This document shows, piece after piece, positions 16,034-24,685 of a stretch of 33,459 bases of DNA; position 1 is the stretch's first letter; every line of letters starts with the position of its first letter. The notes below the pieces were generated by a model. That model was not told the origin of the DNA, made no database searches, and was given only the letters and a program-made list of their open reading frames with translations. The translations under genes and the position numbers were made by a program. Source of the DNA: Terriglobia bacterium (GTDB lineage: Bacteria; Acidobacteriota; Terriglobia; Bryobacterales; Bryobacteraceae); assembly GCA_019242155.1 (NCBI GenBank), contig JAFAWA010000448.1:1-33459 (forward strand), in the 5' to 3' direction.

Positions 16034-18786
16034 GCTTCACGACGCCTTCCCGCATCCCGGGCGCAACCTACAGGCTGCAGTTCCATAAAGATTTCCGGTT
16101 TGCGGACGGCCGCGACCTGATCCCTTATCTGAACGATCTCGGGATCACCGATCTTTACTCGTCACCGCGCTACAAAGCCCGCCGCGGCAGCTCCCACGGC
16201 TACGACATCGCGAACCCGCTGCGCGTCAACTCGGAACTCGGCACCGAAGAGGACTTCGACGAAATGGCCGAGAAGCTCCGGCATTACAGTATGGGGCTGC
16301 TCCTCGACACCGTGCCCAACCACATGGCCGCGAGCTATGAAAACCCATGGTGGATGGACGTTCTCGAGAATGGCTCCTCCTCGGCTTATGCCGGATTCTT
16401 TGATATCGACTGGCACCCCGCGACCAGCAAAGCCGCATTTTTACAAGAAAACCGGGTGCTCTTGCCGATCCTGGGCGACCTTTACGGCAACGTTCTCGCG
16501 AGCGGCGAACTCGCGCTCAAAATCGAGGACACCGGCATCCATGTGCGGTACTACGAAACGCGCCTGCCGCTTGACCCCAAAACATACTTGCCGATCCTGA
16601 AATCAGTGCCGCAGACGGTGCCGGAGCTGGCCGCAGTTATCGAGGGCATCGAAGCACTCGGCGACCGCAACGATCCGGACCTGGAGGTTATCGCCGCTCG
16701 CCGCGAGGCTCAAGGGATCCTCAAGAGCAATCTATGGAACGCTTACCAGGCCAACGCCGAACTGAAACGCTCTGTCGACGACGCGCTTCTGTATTTCACT
16801 ACGCACATCGACGAACTCGATCATCTGCTCTCGATGCAAGCGTACCGCCTGGCTTACTGGAAGATCGGTTACGAAGAGATCAACTACCGCCGTTTTTTCG
16901 ATATCAATGAACTGGTCGGGCTGCGTATTGAAGCGCGCGAGGTTTTTGATCAACGCAACCAGAAAACCTTAGAACTGGTGCGAAGCGGACAGGTGACCGG
17001 TCTGCGCATCGATCACATCGATGGACTATGGGATCCCGACTGCTTCCTCCGGCGATTGCAATCGGCATCGGGAGACGTCTACACGGTGGTCGAAAAGATT
17101 CTCGGCCGCGACGAACCGCTTCCGCCGGAATGGCCCGTAGCCGGAACCACGGGATACGATTTCCTGAATGTGGTAAACGGCATCTTTGTTCATGCGGACG
17201 GAGAGCGCCGCCTAGAAGAGGTGTATTCGCGCCATACGGGGAACTATTTGCCCTTTGCGGAGCTGTGCTACGCCTCCAACAAGCAGGTGATGCAAACGCT
17301 TTTCCGGGGGGACGTCAATGCCTTGGGCCACCATTTAGGGCGCCTGGCCGCCCACCACCGGCACGCGCGTGACATTCCACTTTCCGAATTGATGGACGTG
17401 CTGGTGGAGTTGTCCGCTTGCCTTCCGGTTTACCGGACGTATATACACGACTTCGAGATTACGCCGCGCGACCGCGGCTACATCGAAAGGACGTTGGACT
17501 TAGCGCGGCGCCGCACTTCGCGGGAGCAGATCAGTAACGGCGCGTTTCACTTCATGCGCGAGATGCTGCTGCTCGAACCGCCTTACTATCTGGAGGGCCA
17601 GAAACAAGACTGGCTGCAGTTCGTGATGCGTTGGCAGCAGTTCACCGGACCCGTGATGGCCAAGGGCCTCGAAGACACTGCCATGTACCGTCACAACAGC
17701 CTGCTTTCTCTGAATGAAGTGGGCGGCGATCCTTTACGGGAGCGGCCGCCCTTTACGCTCGAGGAGTTTCACGAGTTCAACCGTAAGCGTCTGGCGCAAT
17801 GGCCTCACACCATGAACGCGACGTCCACGCACGACACCAAGCGCGGTGAAGATTCGCGCGCGCGCCTGAACGTACTTACGGAAATGCCCGGCGAGTGGGA
17901 AGCTCATTTGAACCGGTGGGTGGAATGGAATGCGGACAAGAAAAGCACGGTGAAGGGCACGCAGGCCCCATCTTCGAGCGAGGAGATCCTCATCTACCAG
18001 ACATTGTTGGGCGCTTGGCCGACCAATCCCGATGAGGAGGCCGAGTTTTCGACGCGCGTAAACGAGTTCTTGCGCAAGGCTCTTCGCGAGGCGAAACAAA
18101 ACAGCAGTTGGATTGCGCCCCATGAGTCTTATGAGCGGGCGGTGCAGGAGTTCGTCGACCGTATCTTGTCCGGTGATTCGCCCTTTCTGAGCGATTTCCG
18201 CGAGTTTCAAAAAAAGCTTGTCCTTCCGGGAGTACGGAACAGTTTGGGCCAATTGCTCTTGAAAATTACGGCTCCGGGCGTACCGGATTTTTACCAGGGT
18301 TCGGAGCTTTGGCAGCTCAGCCTGGTCGACCCTGACAACCGGCGGCCAATCGACTACCGGCGCCGCGGTTCTCTTCTGGAAGCACTACGCCGGCGGGAAG
18401 CGGAAGACTCGATAGCGCTCGTGAGGGATCTGGCCGCGAACCCTTCCCAGGATGAGATGAAACTGTTCGTGACCTATAAAGCCCTATTGTTCCGGCGGTC
18501 CCACCCGGATCTGTTCACCCGCGGGGAGTACGTGCCTCTCAAGGTAAACGGGGCCTGCGCCGAACACATCTGCGGGTTCGCGCGCCGTTGGGAAGGGCAG
18601 TGGGCCGTAGTCATCGCACCGCGTTGGACAGTGGGACTGAGCGACTGGGCGGACACCGAAATTATCCTCCCCGACTCCGCGCCGGGTGATTGCCGTGATG
18701 CCTTGACCGGACTGATTCCGGCCTCGTTCCGCACAGCCGACCTGCTCCGGGAGTTTCCGGTTGCGCTGGTCGCCTGCCAGCCGTAG
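16030..18786 (+). CDS. treY: Malto-oligosyltrehalose synthase
   Basis: 'IPGATYRLQFHKDFRFADGRDLIPYLNDLGITDLYSSPRYKARRGSSHGYDI', 'VTGLRIDHIDGLWDP', 'MNATSTHDTKRGEDSRARL', 'PGVPDFYQGSELW'. ATGA overlap with treS. Confidence 0.95.
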   Translation: MSFTTPSRIPGATYRLQFHKDFRFADGRDLIPYLNDLGITDLYSSPRYKARRGSSHGYDIANPLRVNSELGTEEDFDEMAEKLRHYSMGLLLDTVPNHMAASYENPWWMDVLENGSSSAYAGFFDIDWHPATSKAAFLQENRVLLPILGDLYGNVLASGELALKIEDTGIHVRYYETRLPLDPKTYLPILKSVPQTVPELAAVIEGIEALGDRNDPDLEVIAARREAQGILKSNLWNAYQANAELKRSVDDALLYFTTHIDELDHLLSMQAYRLAYWKIGYEEINYRRFFDINELVGLRIEAREVFDQRNQKTLELVRSGQVTGLRIDHIDGLWDPDCFLRRLQSASGDVYTVVEKILGRDEPLPPEWPVAGTTGYDFLNVVNGIFVHADGERRLEEVYSRHTGNYLPFAELCYASNKQVMQTLFRGDVNALGHHLGRLAAHHRHARDIPLSELMDVLVELSACLPVYRTYIHDFEITPRDRGYIERTLDLARRRTSREQISNGAFHFMREMLLLEPPYYLEGQKQDWLQFVMRWQQFTGPVMAKGLEDTAMYRHNSLLSLNEVGGDPLRERPPFTLEEFHEFNRKRLAQWPHTMNATSTHDTKRGEDSRARLNVLTEMPGEWEAHLNRWVEWNADKKSTVKGTQAPSSSEEILIYQTLLGAWPTNPDEEAEFSTRVNEFLRKALREAKQNSSWIAPHESYERAVQEFVDRILSGDSPFLSDFREFQKKLVLPGVRNSLGQLLLKITAPGVPDFYQGSELWQLSLVDPDNRRPIDYRRRGSLLEALRRREAEDSIALVRDLAANPSQDEMKLFVTYKALLFRRSHPDLFTRGEYVPLKVNGACAEHICGFARRWEGQWAVVIAPRWTVGLSDWADTEIILPDSAPGDCRDALTGLIPASFRTADLLREFPVALVACQP

Positions 18787-18789
18787 TCG

Positions 18790-19257
18790 TTACGCAGCCA
18801 CGATCTGGACGCTGAGCCCTTCCGGGTCTTTGATGTGGAATCCGGCGTCCAGGTTGTCTTCGGGATTCGCTCCAAGCTGCTTTAGCTGCCGTGTGACCTC
18901 TTCCTTGTTAAACTTTTCTACGCCGATTGCGAAGTGGTCCACTAGACCGGTGGGGCTCTTGTGGTGCAGCGAGACGATTACCTTACCGGCACCCAAGCGC
19001 ACGATTTCGTTCGGTTTATCCTCGCTCACGACCTTCAGGCCGAAGATCTTTTCATAAAAGGCAATGGAGCGCGGCAAATCCGAGACTTGAATGCTGATGT
19101 GATCGATCTTCATGCCTTTGAGGCCGGATTCCTGCGCTTCGGCGACCGATGTTGCGCCCCCGGTACCCGCTAACATCGTGAGACCCTGAACCAGTTCGCG
19201 CCTTGTCAGCAGGCCTTTTTCGAAGCGGCTCACCAGATTTGAAATGATCCCTTCCAT
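18790..19257 (-). CDS. VOC (glyoxalase/bleomycin-resistance) family protein with possible twin-arginine leader
   Basis: 'KIDHISIQVSDLPRSIAFYEKIFGLKVVSEDK' and 'DAGFHIKDPEGLSVQIVAA' are VOC hallmarks. N-terminus 'LLTRRELVQGLTMLAGTGGATSVAEAQE' resembles a Tat-like signal. Confidence 0.87.
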   Translation of the reverse strand: MEGIISNLVSRFEKGLLTRRELVQGLTMLAGTGGATSVAEAQESGLKGMKIDHISIQVSDLPRSIAFYEKIFGLKVVSEDKPNEIVRLGAGKVIVSLHHKSPTGLVDHFAIGVEKFNKEEVTRQLKQLGANPEDNLDAGFHIKDPEGLSVQIVAA

Positions 19258-19359
19258 TCACACCTCCACACCGAGATTCTAGACCTTCTGGGGGGCGTGA
19301 GTGGCTGCGCCGAGCGCCGGAGCGGCGGGCATGCAGTTGGCGGACGGTCCGTTCAAATC

Positions 19360-20658
19360 TTAGAACTTACCGGTGAACAGCAGCGATGTTCGCGCACTCT
19401 GCGCTTGGCTATGGTGCGCAATCAGCATTTCGCGGAAGGCGCGAAATACTTTGTGCATTTGGGGCTGTTTGTAAGGAAAGATGTCGACGGGATCCATCGC
19501 ATGTACGGTCATGCCGCTATCTACTTCAAAGATCAGCAACCGACCGTCGGGTGTTTCACCGCAGTCGATCCCTACATACTCCAAATCGATTTCGGTTGCG
19601 ATCCGGCACAGGGCGTCGTGATGACGGCGCGCGAAGTCGTTGTCAAAGCTCGCGAAGAACTGCGCCTCTTCGGCTCGTTTTTCCGTGTTCTCGAGCATCC
19701 CGGCACGCACGTAGTGAACCATCCAATGATCGGAGATGGCCATATGGCAGGCGTAAGGGCGGCCGCCGATGAGAAGGATGCGATATTTGCGGAACTGCCC
19801 GTCTGTGCCGCGGTAGTCGACAAACGGGGCGACGTAGAAGGCATGCTCGAGACGTGTTTGGAGGTACTCGGCGACCGCGGCCGGTGTTTCGAGCTTGGCC
19901 AGTCCAAACCCCTTTTGCGAATCGACGGGGCGGGCAATGATCGGAAATGCCGCACCCGGAAGGAAATCCTCTATCGAGAGTTCCTCTTTGGCGATTTTGC
20001 GCAGGGCGGCGCGACTGATTCGCGCGGTTGGGGGGACGACGATTCCAGGCGCCGGCTTAAGGCAAGCACAGGCACCGTCTCGCGAGAGCCGCGCGATCTT
20101 GTCCGGCGCACAGAGCACGGGCCTGGGCCACCACTTCAGCAGTTTCCCGATGTAGTCCAAAAGCGGCCGGTTCCGGTCTGTTTCGCATACCGCGACCATG
20201 GCCATATCATGTTCTGGGAGGGTAGACGGAAGAGGAAGATCCGGCCCTACATAAAGCAGGTTGAGTTCGATGTCCGAGGACTCGACGAGAAACTCCAAAG
20301 CATTGTTCTGGGTCAGGTCCCCCGGACTGACAATCGCAAGTAAGCGGACCGACGGGACATCCGAAGCGCAGCGGACCCGGAAGATTTGCGCGTTCTGGAG
20401 AGCCAGAGCCTGCACCGCCAATCCGAGATCGCGCTGCCCCATCAGTTGCAAAACGATAGACAGGTCCATCGCTGCGTTTGCGTCATTTTCGTCCCGGGCC
20501 AAGCGGTCGAGGAGACGCTGCCTTAACGGTTCGAGATCGGCGCCCGCGAAGGCCATTCTCGCTAGGGGAGCGAGCCCTAAAATGGGTTCGCTCTGTTCCA
20601 ACTTCAGGTCAGGCGCTGCTACCGGCGGATGATCGCTTCCTGGAGCACAAATGGTCAC
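19360..20658 (-). CDS. ATP-grasp-like protein with helical/TPR-like N-terminal region, function unknown
   Basis: 'AFPIIARPVDSQKGFGLAKLETPAAVAEYL...FYVAPFVDYRGTDGQFRKYRILLIGGRPYACHMAISDHW...DLEYVGIDCGETPDGRLLIFEVDSGMTVHAMDP' resembles RimK/ATP-grasp ligases. N-terminal 'LLDRLARDENDANAAMDLSIVLQLMGQRDLGLAVQALAL' is TPR-like. GTG start. Confidence 0.7.
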   Translation of the reverse strand: MTICAPGSDHPPVAAPDLKLEQSEPILGLAPLARMAFAGADLEPLRQRLLDRLARDENDANAAMDLSIVLQLMGQRDLGLAVQALALQNAQIFRVRCASDVPSVRLLAIVSPGDLTQNNALEFLVESSDIELNLLYVGPDLPLPSTLPEHDMAMVAVCETDRNRPLLDYIGKLLKWWPRPVLCAPDKIARLSRDGACACLKPAPGIVVPPTARISRAALRKIAKEELSIEDFLPGAAFPIIARPVDSQKGFGLAKLETPAAVAEYLQTRLEHAFYVAPFVDYRGTDGQFRKYRILLIGGRPYACHMAISDHWMVHYVRAGMLENTEKRAEEAQFFASFDNDFARRHHDALCRIATEIDLEYVGIDCGETPDGRLLIFEVDSGMTVHAMDPVDIFPYKQPQMHKVFRAFREMLIAHHSQAQSARTSLLFTGKF

Positions 20659-20697
20659 AGGATAGGATCGGTGGGATCTTCGGAAAGCTTTAGCGTG

Positions 20698-21177
20698 CTA
20701 ACGCCGGTCGACCGGCCGCTGGTCGAGCCCCAGGACTGCCTCCACGATGCCTTCGAGAGAGGCTGGAATGGTCAGCGCGCCTTCATAACAGATGTGGGTA
20801 GCGCCTTCGCTGCCGCAAGTGTGTAACTTGGTTCCAAAAGCGGTTTCGATCTGCGCCACGGTGCCCGCGGCGCGCAGGACTCGCCGCGCCGCGTTCATTT
20901 CCAACACCTGCAGGCCGTAGGACCGAGCGAATTCCTCGACTTGCGCCAGATCCGCGGGCTCGGCGCCGAGGGTCATGGCGAACTCCTCCCGCGAAAGCGG
21001 AGGGGCATGGCCCTCAAGGACAGCGTCCACCCGGGCTTGCCCCCCCGAATCCGGCCGCCGCCGTACCAGAACTGTCACTTCGATTCGGCTGGATGGCGGC
21101 GGATCGGTGGGCATGCGAGTGCCGGCCGCGATGGTTGCGCGGCTGGCCTCGAGGGATACGCGTTTCAGCTCAGACAC
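20698..21177 (-). CDS. Stand-alone pro-kumamolisin activation domain protein
   Basis: 'IEVTVLVRRRPDSGG...LSREEFAMTLGAEPADLAQVEEFARSYGLQVLEMNAARRVLRAAGTVAQIETAFGTKLHTC...IVEAVLGLDQRPVDRR' aligns by eye with the prodomain of the neighbouring kumamolisin and ends at the usual prodomain end. GTG start overlaps the upstream stop by 8 bp. Confidence 0.8.
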   Translation of the reverse strand: MSELKRVSLEASRATIAAGTRMPTDPPPSSRIEVTVLVRRRPDSGGQARVDAVLEGHAPPLSREEFAMTLGAEPADLAQVEEFARSYGLQVLEMNAARRVLRAAGTVAQIETAFGTKLHTCGSEGATHICYEGALTIPASLEGIVEAVLGLDQRPVDRR

Positions 21178-22747
21178 CGCCCGCCTTCGCGGCCTTGGTA
21201 CCCAGAAGGGCCTTCAGCAGAGCGTTTCCGTTCGGGCTGCCTAAACCGGTGCACGGATCCCAGCCTGAAGCGGCGTCGTAACCGTCATTGTTGCCCGAGG
21301 TGATGTCGACAAATGCCGAGGTTCCGGCCTGATAGAGGGCGGGCTGTGCGAAGCCTAGCGGGCGTCCCAGCGCCTGATTCAGAAGCGCAATCAGTCCGGC
21401 CCACAGGGGCGCTACCGCACTCGTTCCGCCGATCACCATGTTTTTGCCGTCCACGCGCACGCGATATCCCGTCAGCGGGTCGGCATCTCCGGACACATCA
21501 GGCACACCACGCCCTGCGAATTTGGTTTCCGGCTGCACCGGAACGCCGGCCGAGGACTGGTAAGTCGGAATCGGGAATAGATTGCTGACGCCGCCGCCGG
21601 TGGCACCTTCTTTAGTGGCGAGCTCGTTCCACACCACTTCGCTCGTGACAACGCCGGTGGCCACGTTCAGGCGCGTGCCGCCACAGGCCAGCACGGGGGG
21701 CAGACAGGCCGGCAAATCGACGTGCAATTTGCCGTCGGAAACGCCGTCGGTCGCGCCATCGTCGCCGGCGGCGGCAGTTACCGTTACTCCCATTGCCGCG
21801 GCGTCGGTCACGGCCTGCAACATAGCAGCCGCGGACTGCTGGGTCCAGCTATCCTCAGGTCCGCCCCAACTGATGGAGATCACGGACGGCTTGTTGACGG
21901 TATCATGGGCCGCCGTAGAAATCGCGTCTACGAATCCCTGATCGGTGTTGGGTGCGAAGTAGACCACAATCTTCGCGCCCGGCGCAACCGCGCCCGCCAC
22001 TTCGATATCGAGCATAACCTCGCCATCGGAATCTTTGTCGGCACCCGGTTTGTTGACGCCGCCATCCACCGAGACAGATTTTACCACCGGAGCCTTCACA
22101 CCCAAGGCCTTGAAATACGTGTTGAGATCGGTGGTCCGGTAACCGCCGCCTAGTTCAATAATGCCGATGGTCTCCCCGGTTCCGTTGACGTTGGTGGGAA
22201 AGTGATACGCCTTCGCTACATCCAGCGGACTCAGGGAGGCAGGGGGCTCGGCAGCGTGAATCCGCAGATGCGGCTTTGCGACCGGCCGGTTATCCAGACC
22301 CAGCACCGCCGTGACTAACGGCTCCAGTTCTTGTGCGATCATGACCGGACCGGTGCGCCCGCGATATTTCCCTACAGGCGAGTCGTAGTACTGCAAAGAT
22401 GTGCCGAACGCCTTCTGCATATTTTCGGCGGTTCCCGAAAGCACGACGCTACGGCGGGACTGGCTTCGTTCTGTTACGGTGAGCCCGTATTCATGAGCGA
22501 ATGCCTCAACCTGCGCAATCTCCGAAGGCGAGGCGCCGTGCAGGATGCCGAACTCTTCGCGAAGATGATAGTTTGTGATATGCGGCTCGGAAAATCCAAA
22601 TGTTTCCGCCGGCTCGGGTTGCGTTCTGCGCCGCAGAACGACCGTTACTTGAACGATTTCATTATTATCGACCGGGCGCGCTGAAGTAGCGCCGGCGACC
22701 GGTTCGCGATGGCTGCCCGCCAACGCGACTTTCGTTTCGAAGGCCAT
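21170..22747 (-). CDS. Kumamolisin-type S53 (sedolisin) serine peptidase with N-terminal prodomain
   Basis: Prodomain 'VQVTVVLRRRTQPEP...LREEFGILHGASPSEIAQVEAFAHEYGLTV'; catalytic 'DGEVMLDIEVAGAVAPGAKIVVYFAPN' (Glu/Asp), 'ISISWGGPEDSW', 'VIGGTSAVAPLWAGL' (Ser), and Ca-site-like 'DITSGNNDGYDAASGWDPCTGLGSPNG'. The start is placed at the ATG at 22747, after GGGAGAGAG. Confidence 0.93.
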   Translation of the reverse strand: MAFETKVALAGSHREPVAGATSARPVDNNEIVQVTVVLRRRTQPEPAETFGFSEPHITNYHLREEFGILHGASPSEIAQVEAFAHEYGLTVTERSQSRRSVVLSGTAENMQKAFGTSLQYYDSPVGKYRGRTGPVMIAQELEPLVTAVLGLDNRPVAKPHLRIHAAEPPASLSPLDVAKAYHFPTNVNGTGETIGIIELGGGYRTTDLNTYFKALGVKAPVVKSVSVDGGVNKPGADKDSDGEVMLDIEVAGAVAPGAKIVVYFAPNTDQGFVDAISTAAHDTVNKPSVISISWGGPEDSWTQQSAAAMLQAVTDAAAMGVTVTAAAGDDGATDGVSDGKLHVDLPACLPPVLACGGTRLNVATGVVTSEVVWNELATKEGATGGGVSNLFPIPTYQSSAGVPVQPETKFAGRGVPDVSGDADPLTGYRVRVDGKNMVIGGTSAVAPLWAGLIALLNQALGRPLGFAQPALYQAGTSAFVDITSGNNDGYDAASGWDPCTGLGSPNGNALLKALLGTKAAKAGGV

Positions 22748-22862
22748 GCTCTCTCTCCCTTGATGCGAGTGTTTCCAGGCGAGTCCGCGTATCAATGACC
22801 AGCGCCGAGGTGGTCCAACACGGATAGTCAGGGGATACTCTGGTGCGTCCCTTATCGGCGTA

Positions 22863-24167
22863 TCAGAGCGCGTTACCTATGCTGCCTCGCCGTGCTGTTC
22901 GTACCAGCAGTACCAGTATACCGGAGGCATACGCAAAACCCGCCAAAAGCAGCAGGGCGGCGCCGAAGCTTCCGGTGTTAACCCGCAGCAAACCAATCGC
23001 ATAGGGACCTAGAAAACCGCCGAGATTTCCGAAGGAATTGATGAATCCGATACTCGCGGCCGCAGCCGTTTTGCCGAGAAAGAGGTTGGGAAGAGGCCAG
23101 AATCCGGGATGAGCGCAATAGAATCCGACGGTCGCCAGTGACAGCATCAGGATCATGACCCAGATATGGTTGGTCGCGAAGAAGCAAACGGTCAGCGCAG
23201 CGCCCGAGAGCAGTCTCGGGATGGCCGTGTGCCATTTTCGTTCGCCCGTCCGGTCGGAGTGCCAACCGGTGAGCAGCATCAGCGGAAGGGAACATACATA
23301 AGGAATCGCTGCGATGAGGCCCACTTGCCATACAGCAAATCCGGAAAGCCTCTGCACCATCTGGGGCAGCCACAAACTCAGGCCATAGTTTGGCGCAAGC
23401 CCTAACAGTAGAACAAGCGCCAGCAGAAGCACCTGCGGGTTCTTAAGTGCCTTCCACCCGGAAGTATGCCCCGCCCGCGCGGCCTTCTCTTTTTCGAGTT
23501 CGGCCACCAGCCAATCCCGTTCGTCGCTGGGCAGCCACTTGGCCTCTTGCGGCCGGTCCGTGAGGTAGAAAAGCGAAACGAACCCAAGGACGACGGCGGG
23601 CAAACCTTCGAGCATGAGGAGCCAGCGCCATCCGCCATACCCCAACCAATGGACGCGCAGCAGGAGACCGCCCAACGGGCCCGCCAGGATCAGGGAGGAA
23701 GGAATCGCGGCCATGAACATGGCCACCGCCTTGCCGCGATCTTCGGCGCGGTACCAGTGGCTCAAGTATACGACCAGGCCCGGAAAGAATCCCGCCTCAG
23801 CCACCCCTAGGAAGAATCGGATCCAGTAAAACTGCTGCGCCGAGTGAATCCAACCGGTCGCGGATGCCAGCACACCCCAGGTGAGCATAATGCGGGCGAT
23901 CCACTTGCGCGCGCTCCAGATTTCTACCAGCACCGTTCCGGGGATTTCCAATAGGAAATAGCCGAGGAAGAAGATGCCGCTGCCGAAGCCGAACACGGCA
24001 TCCGAAAACCCAAGTTCGCGCGACATTCCCAGCCCCGCCATTCCCACGTTGGCCCTGTCCAGGTAAGCGACTATGAAAAGCAGAAACAGAAACGGCATCA
24101 GGCGGCGGTTGACACGGCGCCGGGTCCGCTCCGCAACCGATGACTGAGAAACCAAGGTCTGCATCAA
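22863..24167 (-). CDS. MFS transporter (anion:cation symporter-like family)
   Basis: 'RRLMPFLFLLFIVAYLDRANVGMAGLGMSRELGFSDAVFGFGSGIFFLGYFLLEIPGTVLVEIWSARKWIARIMLTWGVLASATG' plus many hydrophobic segments. Confidence 0.92.
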   Translation of the reverse strand: MMQTLVSQSSVAERTRRRVNRRLMPFLFLLFIVAYLDRANVGMAGLGMSRELGFSDAVFGFGSGIFFLGYFLLEIPGTVLVEIWSARKWIARIMLTWGVLASATGWIHSAQQFYWIRFFLGVAEAGFFPGLVVYLSHWYRAEDRGKAVAMFMAAIPSSLILAGPLGGLLLRVHWLGYGGWRWLLMLEGLPAVVLGFVSLFYLTDRPQEAKWLPSDERDWLVAELEKEKAARAGHTSGWKALKNPQVLLLALVLLLGLAPNYGLSLWLPQMVQRLSGFAVWQVGLIAAIPYVCSLPLMLLTGWHSDRTGERKWHTAIPRLLSGAALTVCFFATNHIWVMILMLSLATVGFYCAHPGFWPLPNLFLGKTAAAASIGFINSFGNLGGFLGPYAIGLLRVNTGSFGAALLLLAGFAYASGILVLLVRTARRGSIGNAL

Positions 24168-24223
24168 TCCGGCAGTGTAGCAGTTCTGGTTTTGCCGGCG
24201 TTGCTGAGCTGGCTTACTGTGAG

Positions 24224-24664
24224 TTAACTGCCTTGTCCCGAAGCCGCCTTGTTGGTGTTGGCCGCGAGCCAGGCGATCTGATCTGTAGATTGCAAGATCT
24301 CTCGAACGCGGTCAATAAGCTCGGACGACCGGAACGGCTTGGACAGGAAGTGTGGATCTTCTTTCGGAATGCCGACGAACTCGAGGAATTCGGCCCCGGC
24401 CCATCCACTGATTAGGAGGATTTTCAGATCCGGCTTCCTCCGGAGGCATTCCTTCGCGAGCTCAAGGCCTGTTTTGCCAGGCAGACTGACATCTGTGATT
24501 AACAGGTCGATTCTATTTGGGTGAGCTTCGAGGGCGACGATTCCCTCGTCATAGTTAGCGCCGACCAAGACGGTGTAACCGGCAGACTCGAGGCAGGTGC
24601 GAATTACGGCAATATCTACGGGCTCATCGTCTATGGCGAGAATGCCTATGCTTCCCTCAGCCAC
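24224..24664 (-). CDS. Receiver-only response regulator (CheY-like)
   Basis: 'ILAIDDEPVDIAVIRTCLESAGYTV', 'IDLLITDVSLPGKTGLELAKE', 'ILLISGWAG', 'FLSKPFRSSELIDRVREIL'; no output domain. Confidence 0.88.
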   Translation of the reverse strand: MAEGSIGILAIDDEPVDIAVIRTCLESAGYTVLVGANYDEGIVALEAHPNRIDLLITDVSLPGKTGLELAKECLRRKPDLKILLISGWAGAEFLEFVGIPKEDPHFLSKPFRSSELIDRVREILQSTDQIAWLAANTNKAASGQGS

Positions 24665-24685
24665 GTTCGGATACCGCTATTTCAG

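Noticed and set aside
19297-20343. 348-aa plus-strand ORF
   Set aside because: Lies fully antisense to the ATP-grasp-like CDS, has no recognisable domain and a composition typical of shadow frames in GC-rich DNA.
20704-20715. Perfect 12-bp palindrome CCGGTCGACCGG
   Set aside because: Lies inside the coding end of the orphan propeptide; GC-rich palindromes of this length are plausible by chance and codon content.
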